From contig JBHGBM010000046.1 of NCBI GenBank assembly GCA_041946965.1, positions 1-43,200 on the forward strand: 43,200 nucleotides of DNA. The letters run 5' to 3'. The stretch is from JBHGBM01 sp041946965 (GTDB lineage: Bacteria > Acidobacteriota > Terriglobia > Bryobacterales > Bryobacteraceae). A program made the translations under genes and the position numbers. A model generated the notes under the pieces. It was not told where the DNA came from. It saw only the letters and a program-made list of their open reading frames with translations, and searched no databases. Positions 7,979-16,627 of this stretch are shown here, in pieces (position 1 is the first letter of the stretch; each line of letters begins with the position of its first letter).

Positions 7979-9913
7979 GTGACCACGCAGGCGAAACCGG
8001 CGCCGAGGGCCAGGTCCTTTTTCTCGCGGCACGGCACACTCTCGAAGTGGCACCCGAACTACGAGTACCGTCCCGGGCAGGTGGAGATGGCCGAAGCCGT
8101 CGAGGCGGCGCTCGCTGACGGCCGCCACCTGATCGTGGAAGCCGGCACGGGCACCGGCAAGACGCTTGCCTACCTGGTGCCCGCGCTGCTCTCCGGACGC
8201 CGCATCGTGGTCTCCACCGGCACCAAGAACCTCCAGGAGCAGCTTTACTTCAAGGACGTCCCCTTCCTCCAGCAGCATTTCCCGCGCCCGCTGAGCGTGT
8301 GCTACATGAAGGGCCGCGCCAACTACGCCTGCCGCCAGAAGATCTACGACGCCGAGAAGGAGCCCGTGCTCGCGGGCCTGGAAGAGGTGGCGGATTTCCA
8401 GATCATCCGCGAGTGGGAGAAGACCACCGAAGCCGGCGACCGCGCGGAAATCCGGACGCTGCCCGAATCGAGCACCGCCTGGGGCCGCGTGGACGCGCGC
8501 GGCGAGATGTGCACCGGCCGCAAGTGCCCGCAGTTCGACCGCTGCTTCATCACCATGATGCACCGCAGGGCGCAGGAATCCGACGTGGTGATCGTCAACC
8601 ATCACCTGTTCTTCGCGGACCTGGCGATTCGCGGCGAGACGGGCGAAGGCGGCATCCTGCCCGAGTATCACGCGGTGGTCTTCGACGAGGCGCATGAAAT
8701 CGAGGACGTGGCGGCGCAATATTTCGGCAGGTCGGTGAGCAATTACCGCTTCCAGGAACTGCGGCGCGACGTGGGCGCCACGGCCAAGCGCAAGAAGTTC
8801 GGCTCGCAGGAACTCGACCGCGTGCTGGAGCGGGTGGACGAACTCACCACGCAGTTCTTCGGCCTGTTCGCCAATGGCGAAGGGCGCGCGGCGTTTCGCG
8901 GGCGCGCTGCGTTTCTGGAAGAGAACGAAGATCTCTACCACGATCTCCGCACCGCGCTCGATCTGGTGCGCTCGCACCTGCAACTCATCCAGAACCCGCC
9001 CGACGAAATCATGCCCCTGATGAGCCGCACGGTGGACCTGGCGGACTCGCTGAAGTTCCTGCTGGAGAGCGAAGACGAGGAATTCGTCTACTGGCTGGAG
9101 CGGCGCGGCCGCGGCATATTCCTCCAGGCCACCCCGGTGGATGTAAGCGGGATCTTGAGCCAGCGGTTGTTCGACGTGGTGGGAACCGCCGTGCTCACTT
9201 CGGCCACGCTCGCCGTGGCGGGGCGATTCGATTTCGTCGAGAAGCGGCTGGGCTGCCGCGCGGCGCGCACCGCCGTGGTGCCGAGCCACTTCAACTACCG
9301 CAAGCAGGCGCTGCTGTACGTTCCCCAACACCTTCCGGACCCGCGCAATCCGGCCTTCCCCGGCATGGCCGCGGACGAGATCCTGACCCTGCTGCGGCTG
9401 AGCCGCGGGCGCGCGTTCGTGCTCTTCACCAGCTACCAGCAGATGCGCATGATTCACGACCGCGTCGCCGGCGAGATCGAATACCCCACGCTGCTGCAAG
9501 GCACCGGGCCGCGCACGGCCCTTCTCGACGAGTTTCGCGCGACGCCCCATTGCGTGCTTTTCGCGACGTCCTCGTTCTGGCAGGGAGTGGACGTGCCCGG
9601 CGAGCAGTTGAGCTGCGTGATCATCGACAAGCTGCCCTTCGCGGTCCCGAGCGATCCGGTGGTGGAGGCGCGGCTCGAGCGCGTGCGCCGCGACGGCGGG
9701 AATCCCTTTTACGATTACCAGGTGCCGCAGGCCGCCATCGCGCTCAAACAGGGCTTTGGGCGCCTCATTCGCAGCCGTTCGGACCGCGGCGTGCTGGCGA
9801 TGTTGGATAACCGCGTGACGAAGCAGCGCTACGGACAGGTGTTTTTCGACAGCCTGCCCGATTACGATTTCACGACGGACATTCACAAGGTGGAGAAGTT
9901 TTTCAATGTTTGA
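7979..9913 (+). CDS. DinG/XPD-family ATP-dependent DNA helicase with Fe-S cluster cysteines
   Basis: 644 residues. Superfamily 2 helicase of the iron-sulfur XPD/DinG group, acting on forked DNA, R-loops or G-quadruplexes during repair and replication. Walker A is EAGTGTGKT near residue 50, the DEAH box is VVFDEAHEIED near 230, and four cysteines lie between them (NYACR, EMCTGRKCPQFDRCF), the expected 4Fe-4S ligands. Late motifs are SFWQGVDVPGEQL and QGFGRLIRSRSDRG (motif VI arginines). No exonuclease domain is fused, unlike in some Firmicutes. The GTG start is supported by the -10 at 7967-7972. The 3' end overlaps queD by 8 bases, implying translational coupling. Confidence 0.92.
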   Translation: MTTQAKPAPRARSFFSRHGTLSKWHPNYEYRPGQVEMAEAVEAALADGRHLIVEAGTGTGKTLAYLVPALLSGRRIVVSTGTKNLQEQLYFKDVPFLQQHFPRPLSVCYMKGRANYACRQKIYDAEKEPVLAGLEEVADFQIIREWEKTTEAGDRAEIRTLPESSTAWGRVDARGEMCTGRKCPQFDRCFITMMHRRAQESDVVIVNHHLFFADLAIRGETGEGGILPEYHAVVFDEAHEIEDVAAQYFGRSVSNYRFQELRRDVGATAKRKKFGSQELDRVLERVDELTTQFFGLFANGEGRAAFRGRAAFLEENEDLYHDLRTALDLVRSHLQLIQNPPDEIMPLMSRTVDLADSLKFLLESEDEEFVYWLERRGRGIFLQATPVDVSGILSQRLFDVVGTAVLTSATLAVAGRFDFVEKRLGCRAARTAVVPSHFNYRKQALLYVPQHLPDPRNPAFPGMAADEILTLLRLSRGRAFVLFTSYQQMRMIHDRVAGEIEYPTLLQGTGPRTALLDEFRATPHCVLFATSSFWQGVDVPGEQLSCVIIDKLPFAVPSDPVVEARLERVRRDGGNPFYDYQVPQAAIALKQGFGRLIRSRSDRGVLAMLDNRVTKQRYGQVFFDSLPDYDFTTDIHKVEKFFNV

Positions 9914-10277
9914 AGTTTCCGTGGAAGAGACTTTTGCGGCGGGCCACGCCCTGCGGCACTATCACGGCAAGTGCGAAAACGTGCACGGCCACAATTACCG
10001 CGTGCTGGTCACGCTGGCGGGCGACCGGCTGGACGAAGCCGGCCTGCTGGTGGATTTCGTCGAGCTGAAGCGCGTCATGCACGCCGTGCTCGACCGGCTC
10101 GATCATCGCTTCCTCAATGACGTGCCGCCCTTCGATACCCTTAACCCTTCGGCGGAGAACATGGCGCGCTATATCTTCGAGGAGATTGCTAAGGGCTTGC
10201 CCTCCGGTTCGCCGGCGCGCGTCAGCGAAGTCAAGCTCTGGGAAACGGACACTTCGAGCGCCACATACAGACTGTAA
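9906..10277 (+). CDS. queD: 6-carboxy-5,6,7,8-tetrahydropterin synthase (QueD)
   Basis: 123 residues, normal for the family. Converts 7,8-dihydroneopterin triphosphate to 6-carboxytetrahydropterin in queuosine/7-deazaguanine synthesis. Zinc ligands His14, His27 and His29 and catalytic Cys23 are seen in HALRHYHGKCENVHGHNY; the CENVHGH spacing favours QueD over eukaryotic-type pyruvoyl-tetrahydropterin synthase. The C-terminal KLWETDTSSATY holds the substrate-binding Glu. It overlaps the helicase gene by 8 bases and the deacetylase gene starts 2 bases after it. No queC, queE or queF lies nearby, so the rest of the pathway is elsewhere. Confidence 0.93.
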   Translation: MFEVSVEETFAAGHALRHYHGKCENVHGHNYRVLVTLAGDRLDEAGLLVDFVELKRVMHAVLDRLDHRFLNDVPPFDTLNPSAENMARYIFEEIAKGLPSGSPARVSEVKLWETDTSSATYRL

Positions 10278-10279
10278 AC

Positions 10280-10984
10280 ATGGCCGTCCTTCTTGCCGTC
10301 TTCGCACACCCAGATGATGAATTCAGCGTGGCCATGCTGCTGGCCGCGTACGCCAAGCGCGGGCACGACGTGTACCTCGCCTCCATTACCTCGGGCCAAC
10401 TCGGCTCCACTCCCAACATGAGCGTGCCGAAAGGTCCCGAACTGGCGCGCGTGCGGGAGGAGGAACTGCGCTGCGCCGCGAAATGCCTGGGCATCCACGA
10501 GCCGATCGCCATGGGTTTCATGGACCAGGGCATCAGCTCGCGCGATGCCGCCGTGGAGGTTGCCGCCGCGTTACGCGAGCTTTTCGCGCGCATCAACCCG
10601 GACGCGATCATTACCTTCGGTCCGGACGGCATCAGCGGCCACCCCGACCATCGCGCGGCGAGCAACCTGGTGACTGAGGTGTGCGCGGCCGAAGCGCGCA
10701 AGCTCTATTACGTCACCGTGCCGGCTTCGTGCGCCTCTCCGCCGCCGCCTCCCTTCCGGCGGCTGCGCACCACCGCGGATGCGCTCATCACCACCGTGGT
10801 GGATTGCCGCGGGGGGCTCGACGAAGCCGCCGCGGCGGCGCGCTGCCATCGCAGCCAGTGGAGCGCCGAGCGCGCCGCGCAGTTCGATTCCCTCAACCGG
10901 GACGTGTTGAAAGGACGTATCTACCTCCGGCTGGCGTTCCCCTCTGCGCACCACCCGATGGAGGAGGACTTATTTCAGGACTGA
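10280..10984 (+). CDS. PIG-L/LmbE-family N-deacetylase
   Basis: 234 residues. The zinc-dependent deacetylase signature AHPDDE is at residues 9-14 and the third ligand motif SGHPDHRAA near 115. The family removes N-acetyl groups from GlcNAc-linked small molecules (GlcNAc-inositol, bacillithiol or mycothiol precursors, glycolipids). No thiol-pathway partners are adjacent, so the substrate is unknown. It begins 2 bases after queD, in one operon with the helicase and queD. The C-terminal part (VDCRGGLDEAAAAARCHRSQW) is typical of the bacterial subgroup. Family call is secure. Confidence 0.9.
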   Translation: MAVLLAVFAHPDDEFSVAMLLAAYAKRGHDVYLASITSGQLGSTPNMSVPKGPELARVREEELRCAAKCLGIHEPIAMGFMDQGISSRDAAVEVAAALRELFARINPDAIITFGPDGISGHPDHRAASNLVTEVCAAEARKLYYVTVPASCASPPPPPFRRLRTTADALITTVVDCRGGLDEAAAAARCHRSQWSAERAAQFDSLNRDVLKGRIYLRLAFPSAHHPMEEDLFQD

Positions 10985-11009
10985 CCGCCGGAAATCGCCC
11001 GCAACCGTC

Positions 11010-11038
11010 TTGACAGCACTCAGGCTCGGCGTCATGAT
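11010..11038 (+). promoter_or_regulatory. Sigma-70-like promoter in the gene-free stretch
   Basis: TTGACA at 11010-11015, a 17-base spacer, CATGAT at 11033-11038. A perfect -35, a 4/6 match at -10 and ideal spacing, but no gene follows on this strand until 14053. Confidence 0.45.
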
Positions 11039-11106
11039 GTTATTGGAATCAGGGCCAAACGTTCGGTCCCGCGGTTCCCGGCTCTCAATGGGGAGCTGAA
11101 AAGCCG

Positions 11107-11125
11107 ATCCCCGAAGTAGGGGGAT
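11107..11125. promoter_or_regulatory. Inverted repeat ATCCCC-N7-GGGGAT
   Basis: A 6-bp perfect inverted repeat at 11107-11112 and 11120-11125 with loop GAAGTAG, lying between the promoter and the Shine-Dalgarno. It could be a regulator-binding site or a leader hairpin. Confidence 0.35.
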
Positions 11126-11354
11126 TTGAAAATTAAGGAGGAAGTTACATAGAGCCTATCCACAAGAGGGGCGGCTACCGACTTCCTCGGCTGACCGGTT
11201 GCTGAGCCAGACGCGCCTACAACGCCTAACTAGCTGTTGACGCAGGCGCCGCGGTACTTGCACCGCAGTCGGATTCTTGCTCGTGCGCCGGTTCGGGAGG
11301 GGTTGGCGGTCGCCCTTTCGTATTTCTTCGGCCACCCTCCCCTTCCGTGCTCCT

Positions 11355-13958
11355 TCATCTCAACGTTGCCAGCCAGATATCCGATTCGGTTACCCGCCGC
11401 GAATAGCAGGCCGTCTTCCCGTCGCGCGTAAGCCGAGGCGGGCCGAGAATGTCGCGCCTCGCCGAGTAAACCTTCCGGACGTGCCTGGAGCGCGTATCGG
11501 CGATGTAAAACGCCGTTCCGTGGGCCACGAACAGCACGCGGCGGCTGTCGGGCAGCCACACCGGCCACTCGCCAAAATCGGCAAGCCGGTCGTAGGTGCG
11601 CGAGCGTAGCGTGTATACGGCGATTCCCTGTCCTTGCACCTCGCCAGCCAGGCGCTCGCCGTCCGGCGACCAGGAATTCACGAGGAAGCGCGTGGAGGAA
11701 GCATCCGTGGGCGGCAGCATTTCGGGCGTTTGCTGCTTCCACGGGCGATTGGGATCGAAGATGCAGACTCGAGACTGGTGGGACGAAGCCATGCGGGAGC
11801 CGTCCGGCGACCAGGCAAGATAGGAGCCTCCACCCTCGGTGAGCTGCTGCATCTCGCTGCCGTCGGTCCGTATCTTCCACACTTCGTGGATGCCGGAGCG
11901 ATTGGAAAAAAAAGCAATCCACTTGCCGTCGGGCGACCACCGCGGCATGCGGTCGATGGCGCTGTCGCCGGTCAGTTGGCGCAAGCCCGAGCCGTCCGGA
12001 CGGGCGATGTAGATGTCCCCCTCCGGCTGGGTGAGCGAGTAGAAGGCAACCCATTCGCCTTCCGGCGATGGATCCGGCGAAGACCAGCGCCTTGAGCCGG
12101 TAGTCACCCAGGCCGGTTCCCCCTGTACGCCGCCGGAGGCATCCATCGCGAGCTGCTGAATGTTTATCGTGAAGAGCGCCGAGGTGTACGCAATGCGGCC
12201 GCCGTCGGCCGAGACGCTGGGGTGCGCGAGGTATGGCGCGGGCGTGGTAACGGGCGTGGGATCCCCGAGCGCTTTGCCCGATCGTTCGTCGATGGGGACG
12301 CGCCACAGATTCATGCTGCCACCCCGGTCGCTGCTGAAGTAGACGTACTTCCCATCCGGCGACCACACGGGATTCCAGTCGCGGTGGCCGCCGCTCGTGA
12401 CGCTCGCGGGGACTCCACCAGCTACCGGGACGGTCCATATGCCTCTACTCTGGCCTGAATCCGCCGCCCTGCGCGTGAACGCAATCCGGTGATTGTGCGG
12501 CGACCAGCTCGCGAGCACAGCGTCGCTTTCGCAAATACGGCGGGTCACCCCGGTGCCCACGTTTACGGCCCACAGTTCGCTGCGAATGTTTATGTTCTGC
12601 GGATTCAACTCCACGTTGTCCATGGTGAAGGCGAGATGAGTGCCGTCAGGCGACCACGAAGGGTTGTAGCCCGCGCGTGTCACGCGCCGTATCGCCTCGC
12701 CCGTGCGGCCCATGACAAAGATGCCGCCTCCCTCGCGGCTGGAGCGGAACGCGATCCGCTCACCGTCCGGAGAGAACGCGGGCTGGTCGTCATCGGCTTC
12801 CGCATCCCGGGTGATCGCGAACGGGGTTTGCCCGCTGACGCTCTGGAGATAGATATGGCGCCGGTCCGCTCCCGTGCCCGCCGCGGCGTAGACCAGCCAC
12901 TTGCCGTCCGGTGAGAAACTCGGGAACCACTCAATGCCGGGTTGAGAGGTGATCTGGGCGAACGCCGCGTGCGGCACGGCCGGGCGGATCGCCGCCGGGC
13001 GCCGTGAGAGCCAGAACGTGAACGCGGCGGCGGTGACGGCCAGGGCTCCGGCGGCGATCCAGACGAAACGCGGCCGCGGCTTCCGGCTTGCGGCCCGCTC
13101 GCCGGGCGCGCCCTGCGTTTGCAGCTCTTCCAGGTCGTTGCGGAGATCGGTGGCGCTCTGATAGCGCCGCGTGGGATCTTTCACCAGGCAGCGCAGGATG
13201 ACGCGGTCGAGACCGTGTGGAAGCGCCGGGTTGATCTCCGCGGGGGCGGCCGGCGAGTCCTTCAGGATCGATGAGATGATCGACATCGGGCAACTGCCGC
13301 GAAATGGGCGCACGCCCGTGCACATCTCGTAGAGCACGATGCCGAGCGAGAAGATATCGGACCTGGCGTCGGCCGGCTGCGCCATGGCCTGCTCCGGCGA
13401 CATATAGGGGGCGGTCCCCAACACGTGATGCGGCGCGGTCAACTCCCGGGCGGTTTCCGTTTCCGCGTCCGGAGAACTCGGTTCGCTGCGGTTCAGCTTG
13501 GCCAGGCCGAAATCCAGTACCTTGACCCGGCCTTCCTGGCTTAGCATCACATTCGCCGGTTTGAGATCGCGGTGGACGATGCCGGCCTGGTGCGCCGCGC
13601 TGATGGCGTCGCACAAGGGCATGGCGATGCTAAAGAACTCCGGGACCGGCAAGCCGCGCGCCGGTATGATTTGCGCGAGGGTCTTTCCGGTGACGAGTTC
13701 CATAGTGAGGAAATGCAGGTCGCCGTCCTCTTCCACGCCATATAACGTGACCACGTTGGGATGATTCAGGGCAGCCACGGCCTGGGCTTCGCGCTCGAAG
13801 CGCTCGAGGCGGTGCGGATCGGCTCCCACTTCCCGCGGCAGGAATTTCAGGGCGACGGCGCGGTGCAGCCGCGTGTCCTCGGCCGAGTACACGTCACCCA
13901 TCCCGCCGCTGCCGAGCTTTTGCAGGATGCGGTAATGCGCGACGGTCCGGCCTTCCAC
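11355..13958 (-). CDS. Membrane Ser/Thr protein kinase with C-terminal TolB-like beta-propeller
   Basis: 867 residues. Kinase domain about 8-275: glycine loop GSGGMG 16-21, ATP lysine Lys38 in VALKFL, HRDLKPAN from 129, DFG 149-151, and TAPYMSPEQ activation-segment end near 183-190. One transmembrane helix about 298-317 (FVWIAAGALAVTAAAFTFWL). The remainder is a propeller of repeated PSFSPDGKWL, PSWSPDGTHLAF and PVWSPDGKYVYF blades on the presumed periplasmic side. This is the Hanks-type kinase plus PD40/TolB architecture abundant in Acidobacteria; the propeller probably senses a ligand, which is inference. The start is GTG 13958, with GGAGA about 8 bases upstream. It is divergent from the glycan-export module, separated by 94 bases, so the two may share regulation. 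Ligand and targets unknown. Confidence 0.92.
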   Translation of the reverse strand: MEGRTVAHYRILQKLGSGGMGDVYSAEDTRLHRAVALKFLPREVGADPHRLERFEREAQAVAALNHPNVVTLYGVEEDGDLHFLTMELVTGKTLAQIIPARGLPVPEFFSIAMPLCDAISAAHQAGIVHRDLKPANVMLSQEGRVKVLDFGLAKLNRSEPSSPDAETETARELTAPHHVLGTAPYMSPEQAMAQPADARSDIFSLGIVLYEMCTGVRPFRGSCPMSIISSILKDSPAAPAEINPALPHGLDRVILRCLVKDPTRRYQSATDLRNDLEELQTQGAPGERAASRKPRPRFVWIAAGALAVTAAAFTFWLSRRPAAIRPAVPHAAFAQITSQPGIEWFPSFSPDGKWLVYAAAGTGADRRHIYLQSVSGQTPFAITRDAEADDDQPAFSPDGERIAFRSSREGGGIFVMGRTGEAIRRVTRAGYNPSWSPDGTHLAFTMDNVELNPQNINIRSELWAVNVGTGVTRRICESDAVLASWSPHNHRIAFTRRAADSGQSRGIWTVPVAGGVPASVTSGGHRDWNPVWSPDGKYVYFSSDRGGSMNLWRVPIDERSGKALGDPTPVTTPAPYLAHPSVSADGGRIAYTSALFTINIQQLAMDASGGVQGEPAWVTTGSRRWSSPDPSPEGEWVAFYSLTQPEGDIYIARPDGSGLRQLTGDSAIDRMPRWSPDGKWIAFFSNRSGIHEVWKIRTDGSEMQQLTEGGGSYLAWSPDGSRMASSHQSRVCIFDPNRPWKQQTPEMLPPTDASSTRFLVNSWSPDGERLAGEVQGQGIAVYTLRSRTYDRLADFGEWPVWLPDSRRVLFVAHGTAFYIADTRSRHVRKVYSARRDILGPPRLTRDGKTACYSRRVTESDIWLATLR

Positions 13959-14052
13959 TTGCCAGTCTCCGCTTCATGATCAATCTACACCCGAACCCGC
14001 CGCCGCGGCAGCCCCGGCTTTCATGGGCGAACTCCGCTAAACTGGTTGTTCC

Positions 14053-15360
14053 GTGAACGCCGTCGATTTTCAGGGTGTCTCGAAGAGCTACTCGATTTAC
14101 GACTCGCCGGGAGACCGCCTGAAGGAACTCATTACTTTCAACCGGCTGCGCTGCCACACGGATTTCTGGGCGCTGCACGACCTCACCTTCCAGGTGCGGC
14201 GCGGCGAGACTTTTTGCATCGTCGGCGAGAACGGATCCGGGAAGAGCACCCTGCTGCAAATGGTTGCGGGCATTCTGCAACCGACCTCCGGCACGGTCAA
14301 GGTGAACGGGCGCGTTTCCGCATTGCTGGAACTCGGCTCGGGATTCAATCCGGAATTTACCGGCCGGGAGAACGTCTACCTGAACGGCGCCATCCTGGGG
14401 CTGAGCACCAGGCAGATCGACCAGCGCTACCCCGATATCGCCGACTTCGCTGAAATCGGCTCCTTCATCGACCAGCCGGTCAAGACGTATTCAAGCGGCA
14501 TGGCGGTGCGCCTGGCGTTCGCCGTGGCCATCAACGTGGACCCCGAGATCCTGCTGGTGGACGAGGCCCTGGCGGTGGGCGATATCTACTTCCGCCAGCG
14601 CTGCATGCGCAAGGTGCACGAACTGCGCTCGCGCGGTGTGACCATCCTGTTCGTCTCGCACGCCATCGGCGACGTGAAGGCCATCGGGGACCGGGTGATG
14701 TGGCTGGAGCGCGGGCGGGTGGTCGAACTGGGCGAGACGGACCGCGTGGTCGCCAAGTACCTGGCCGCCATGGTGGAAAAAGACTCAGCGTATCTGAAAT
14801 TGAAGAAAGACCGCGCCGGAGCGGAGCGCCCCGCCGGACGCATCGAGGCCCCGGAGGTCGCCGGCCGCATCCCCAACATCGACCACCGTTACGGGGACGG
14901 CCGCGCGGAGGTGCTGGGCATTGCGCTGCTGGACGAGAACGGCGGGGAGGTACACCTGCTGGAGCCGGGCGCGCGGCTGGTGGTGCGCATCAGCGTGCGG
15001 GCCAAGGCCGATGTGCCGCTGCCGATCGTCGGTTTCATGATGCGCAACCACCTGGGCCTGGATTTCACCGGTACCAACACGGCGCGCGAGGGCCACGAGT
15101 TGCCGCCCATGCGGGCGGGCGACATTTGCACGGTGGACTTTCATCTGGAGATTCCGGAGCTATACCCGGGCTCGTTCTCGTTTTCGCCGGCCATCGCAGA
15201 CGGCACGTTGCTCGGCTACGACATGTGCGACTGGATCGACAACGCCGTGGCCGTCCAGATGGGACACGGCGAGGGCCAGATCTATGGTTACATGCGCTTC
15301 CCCTGCCGCGTGGAGGTGAACGCGCGGCTGGGCCAGGCGGCGGAGCGGAAAGTTGGCTGA
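14053..15360 (+). CDS. Wzt-like polysaccharide-export ABC ATPase with C-terminal cargo-binding domain
   Basis: 435 residues. N-terminal ABC domain: Walker A GENGSGKST 58-66, signature YSSGMAVRLAFAVA, Walker B ILLVDEALAVGD, H-loop FVSHAI. From about residue 265 a beta-rich domain follows (VLGIALLDENGGEV, RISVRAKADVPLPIVGFMMRN, LYPGSFSFSPAIADG) that matches the Wzt C-terminal carbohydrate-binding domain, which recognises the terminal modification of a finished O-antigen before export. No Wzm-type permease gene is adjacent. The start is GTG; a TAAACT lies 9 nt upstream. Its stop overlaps the TTG start of the methyltransferase gene by 8 bases, so the two products are probably made in step. Confidence 0.92.
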   Translation: MNAVDFQGVSKSYSIYDSPGDRLKELITFNRLRCHTDFWALHDLTFQVRRGETFCIVGENGSGKSTLLQMVAGILQPTSGTVKVNGRVSALLELGSGFNPEFTGRENVYLNGAILGLSTRQIDQRYPDIADFAEIGSFIDQPVKTYSSGMAVRLAFAVAINVDPEILLVDEALAVGDIYFRQRCMRKVHELRSRGVTILFVSHAIGDVKAIGDRVMWLERGRVVELGETDRVVAKYLAAMVEKDSAYLKLKKDRAGAERPAGRIEAPEVAGRIPNIDHRYGDGRAEVLGIALLDENGGEVHLLEPGARLVVRISVRAKADVPLPIVGFMMRNHLGLDFTGTNTAREGHELPPMRAGDICTVDFHLEIPELYPGSFSFSPAIADGTLLGYDMCDWIDNAVAVQMGHGEGQIYGYMRFPCRVEVNARLGQAAERKVG

Positions 15361-16627
15361 GTTCACCGGCGAGCGGCTGATACCCGGCGAAGTGGATGCC
15401 GATCTTCTGAACGAGCATCTGGCGCGCTACGCCTTCGCAGCGCGGCTTTCGCGCGGCAAGCGCGTGCTCGACGCGGGTTGCGGAGCCGGCTATGGTGCGG
15501 CGGAACTGGCCAAAACGGCGCTCGAGGTCACGGGCGTGGACGCGTCCGGGGAAGCCGTGGCTTACGCGCGCGAGCACTACCGCCTGCCCAACCTGCGCTT
15601 CGATCAGGGTAGCGTGACGGCGCTTCCCTACGCCGATGCGAGCTTCGACCTGGTGGTGGCCTTCGAGGTCATCGAGCACCTTGACGACTGGCGCTCGTTT
15701 CTGGCGGAGGTGCGCCGCGTGCTGGTTCCCTCGGGGCAGTTCATCGTCTCCACTCCCAACCGGCTGTATTACGCCGAATCGCGCCGGAAGGCAGGGCCGA
15801 ATCCGTTTCACGTGCACGAGTTCGACTACGTCGAGTTTCGCGCGGAACTGGCGGCGGTGTTCCCGAACCTCTCCATGTTTCTGGAGAACCATTCAGAGGG
15901 CGTGGTGTTTCAGCCGGTGGAGCCGGGCGAGACCGCCGAGGTTCGGGTGGATTCGGCCGAGGGCTCGCCGGAGGACTCGCACTTCTTCGTGGCGGTCTGC
16001 GCGCACCGCCCGCAGCTCGGGAACCCCACCTTCGTCTACGTGCCCTCCAGCGGCAACGTGTTGCGCGAGCGGGAACGCCATATCGCGCTGCTCGAAAGCG
16101 AACTGGAAACCAAGAACGCCTGGCTGGAGAAAGCCAAGGCGGAACTCGCCGAGCTCAACGCGGACCATCAGAAACTGCTCGCTATGTTCCGCGAGCAGAA
16201 GGAGGAGATGGAGCGGCGCAATCGCTGGGCCGAGCAGCTCAGTGGGGAACTCGAAGCGGCCGGCGAGCGCATCGTCGAGTTGCAGGAGGAGGTGGCACGG
16301 GAGCAGGCCGCGGCGCGCCAGATGGCTTCCGGCTACGAGAGCAAGATCGCCGAACTCGAGCGCGAGAACCAGGCCAAGACGGAGTGGGCGCTCGAGACCG
16401 AGCGGCGGCTGGGCGGCGAACTGGAGGAGAAGGCGCGCGAGCTGGCCCGGTGCGTCGAACTGCTGGAGGCGTCCGAGCGCCAGGTGGAGGAGCGCACCGC
16501 CTGGGCGCGCCGCCTGGAGGCTGAAGCCGCCGGGCTTCAGGGCCGCCTGGCGATGTTCCAGGCTTCGCGATGGGTGAAGCTCGGCCGCAGGTTCGGTTTG
16601 GGTCCCGCGCCGCCTGGCGGCTCATGA
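15353..16627 (+). CDS. SAM-dependent methyltransferase fused to a long Trp-punctuated coiled coil
   Basis: 424 residues. Residues 1-220 form a class I methyltransferase: motif I VLDAGCGAGYG 38-48, acidic SAM-ribose residue in VTGVDAS, motif FDLVVAFEVIEHL about 98-110, then STPNRLYY. Residues about 237-405 are charged heptad sequence predicted to form a coiled coil, roughly 25 nm if fully helical, with Trp at 257, 292, 345 and 384, each after a charged ERT/RRN/AKT-like triplet. The tail ASRWVKLGRRFGLGP is amphipathic and basic, suggesting membrane attachment. The start is TTG with a GGAGCGGAA Shine-Dalgarno, inside the end of the ABC gene. The architecture recalls WbdD, which caps O-antigens and measures chain length with a coiled coil, but there is no kinase domain here. 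Role inferred. Confidence 0.88.
   Translation: MAEFTGERLIPGEVDADLLNEHLARYAFAARLSRGKRVLDAGCGAGYGAAELAKTALEVTGVDASGEAVAYAREHYRLPNLRFDQGSVTALPYADASFDLVVAFEVIEHLDDWRSFLAEVRRVLVPSGQFIVSTPNRLYYAESRRKAGPNPFHVHEFDYVEFRAELAAVFPNLSMFLENHSEGVVFQPVEPGETAEVRVDSAEGSPEDSHFFVAVCAHRPQLGNPTFVYVPSSGNVLRERERHIALLESELETKNAWLEKAKAELAELNADHQKLLAMFREQKEEMERRNRWAEQLSGELEAAGERIVELQEEVAREQAAARQMASGYESKIAELERENQAKTEWALETERRLGGELEEKARELARCVELLEASERQVEERTAWARRLEAEAAGLQGRLAMFQASRWVKLGRRFGLGPAPPGGS

Larger units (their letters stand above)
10985..11229. other. Gene-free stretch with an orphan promoter-leader
   Basis: Together with 11230-11354 this is the only gap of more than 300 bases. It contains a TTGACA-N17-CATGAT promoter-like pair, an ATCCCC/GGGGAT inverted repeat and a strong AAGGAGG Shine-Dalgarno at 11135-11141. 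What follows is ATA (11149), not ATG; read from there the frame closes after 18 codons. I see no RNA gene or longer frame. Confidence 0.5.

Noticed and set aside
6899..9886. A 995-codon minus-strand frame
   Set aside because: Antisense to agmatine deiminase and the DinG-type helicase, both with complete catalytic motifs; same GC artefact.
11230..11358. A 42-codon basic frame overlapping the kinase stop as ATGA on the minus strand
   Set aside because: The coupling is tempting, but it uses many AGG, AGA, GGA and CGA codons unlike its neighbours, has no Shine-Dalgarno of note and no recognisable motif.
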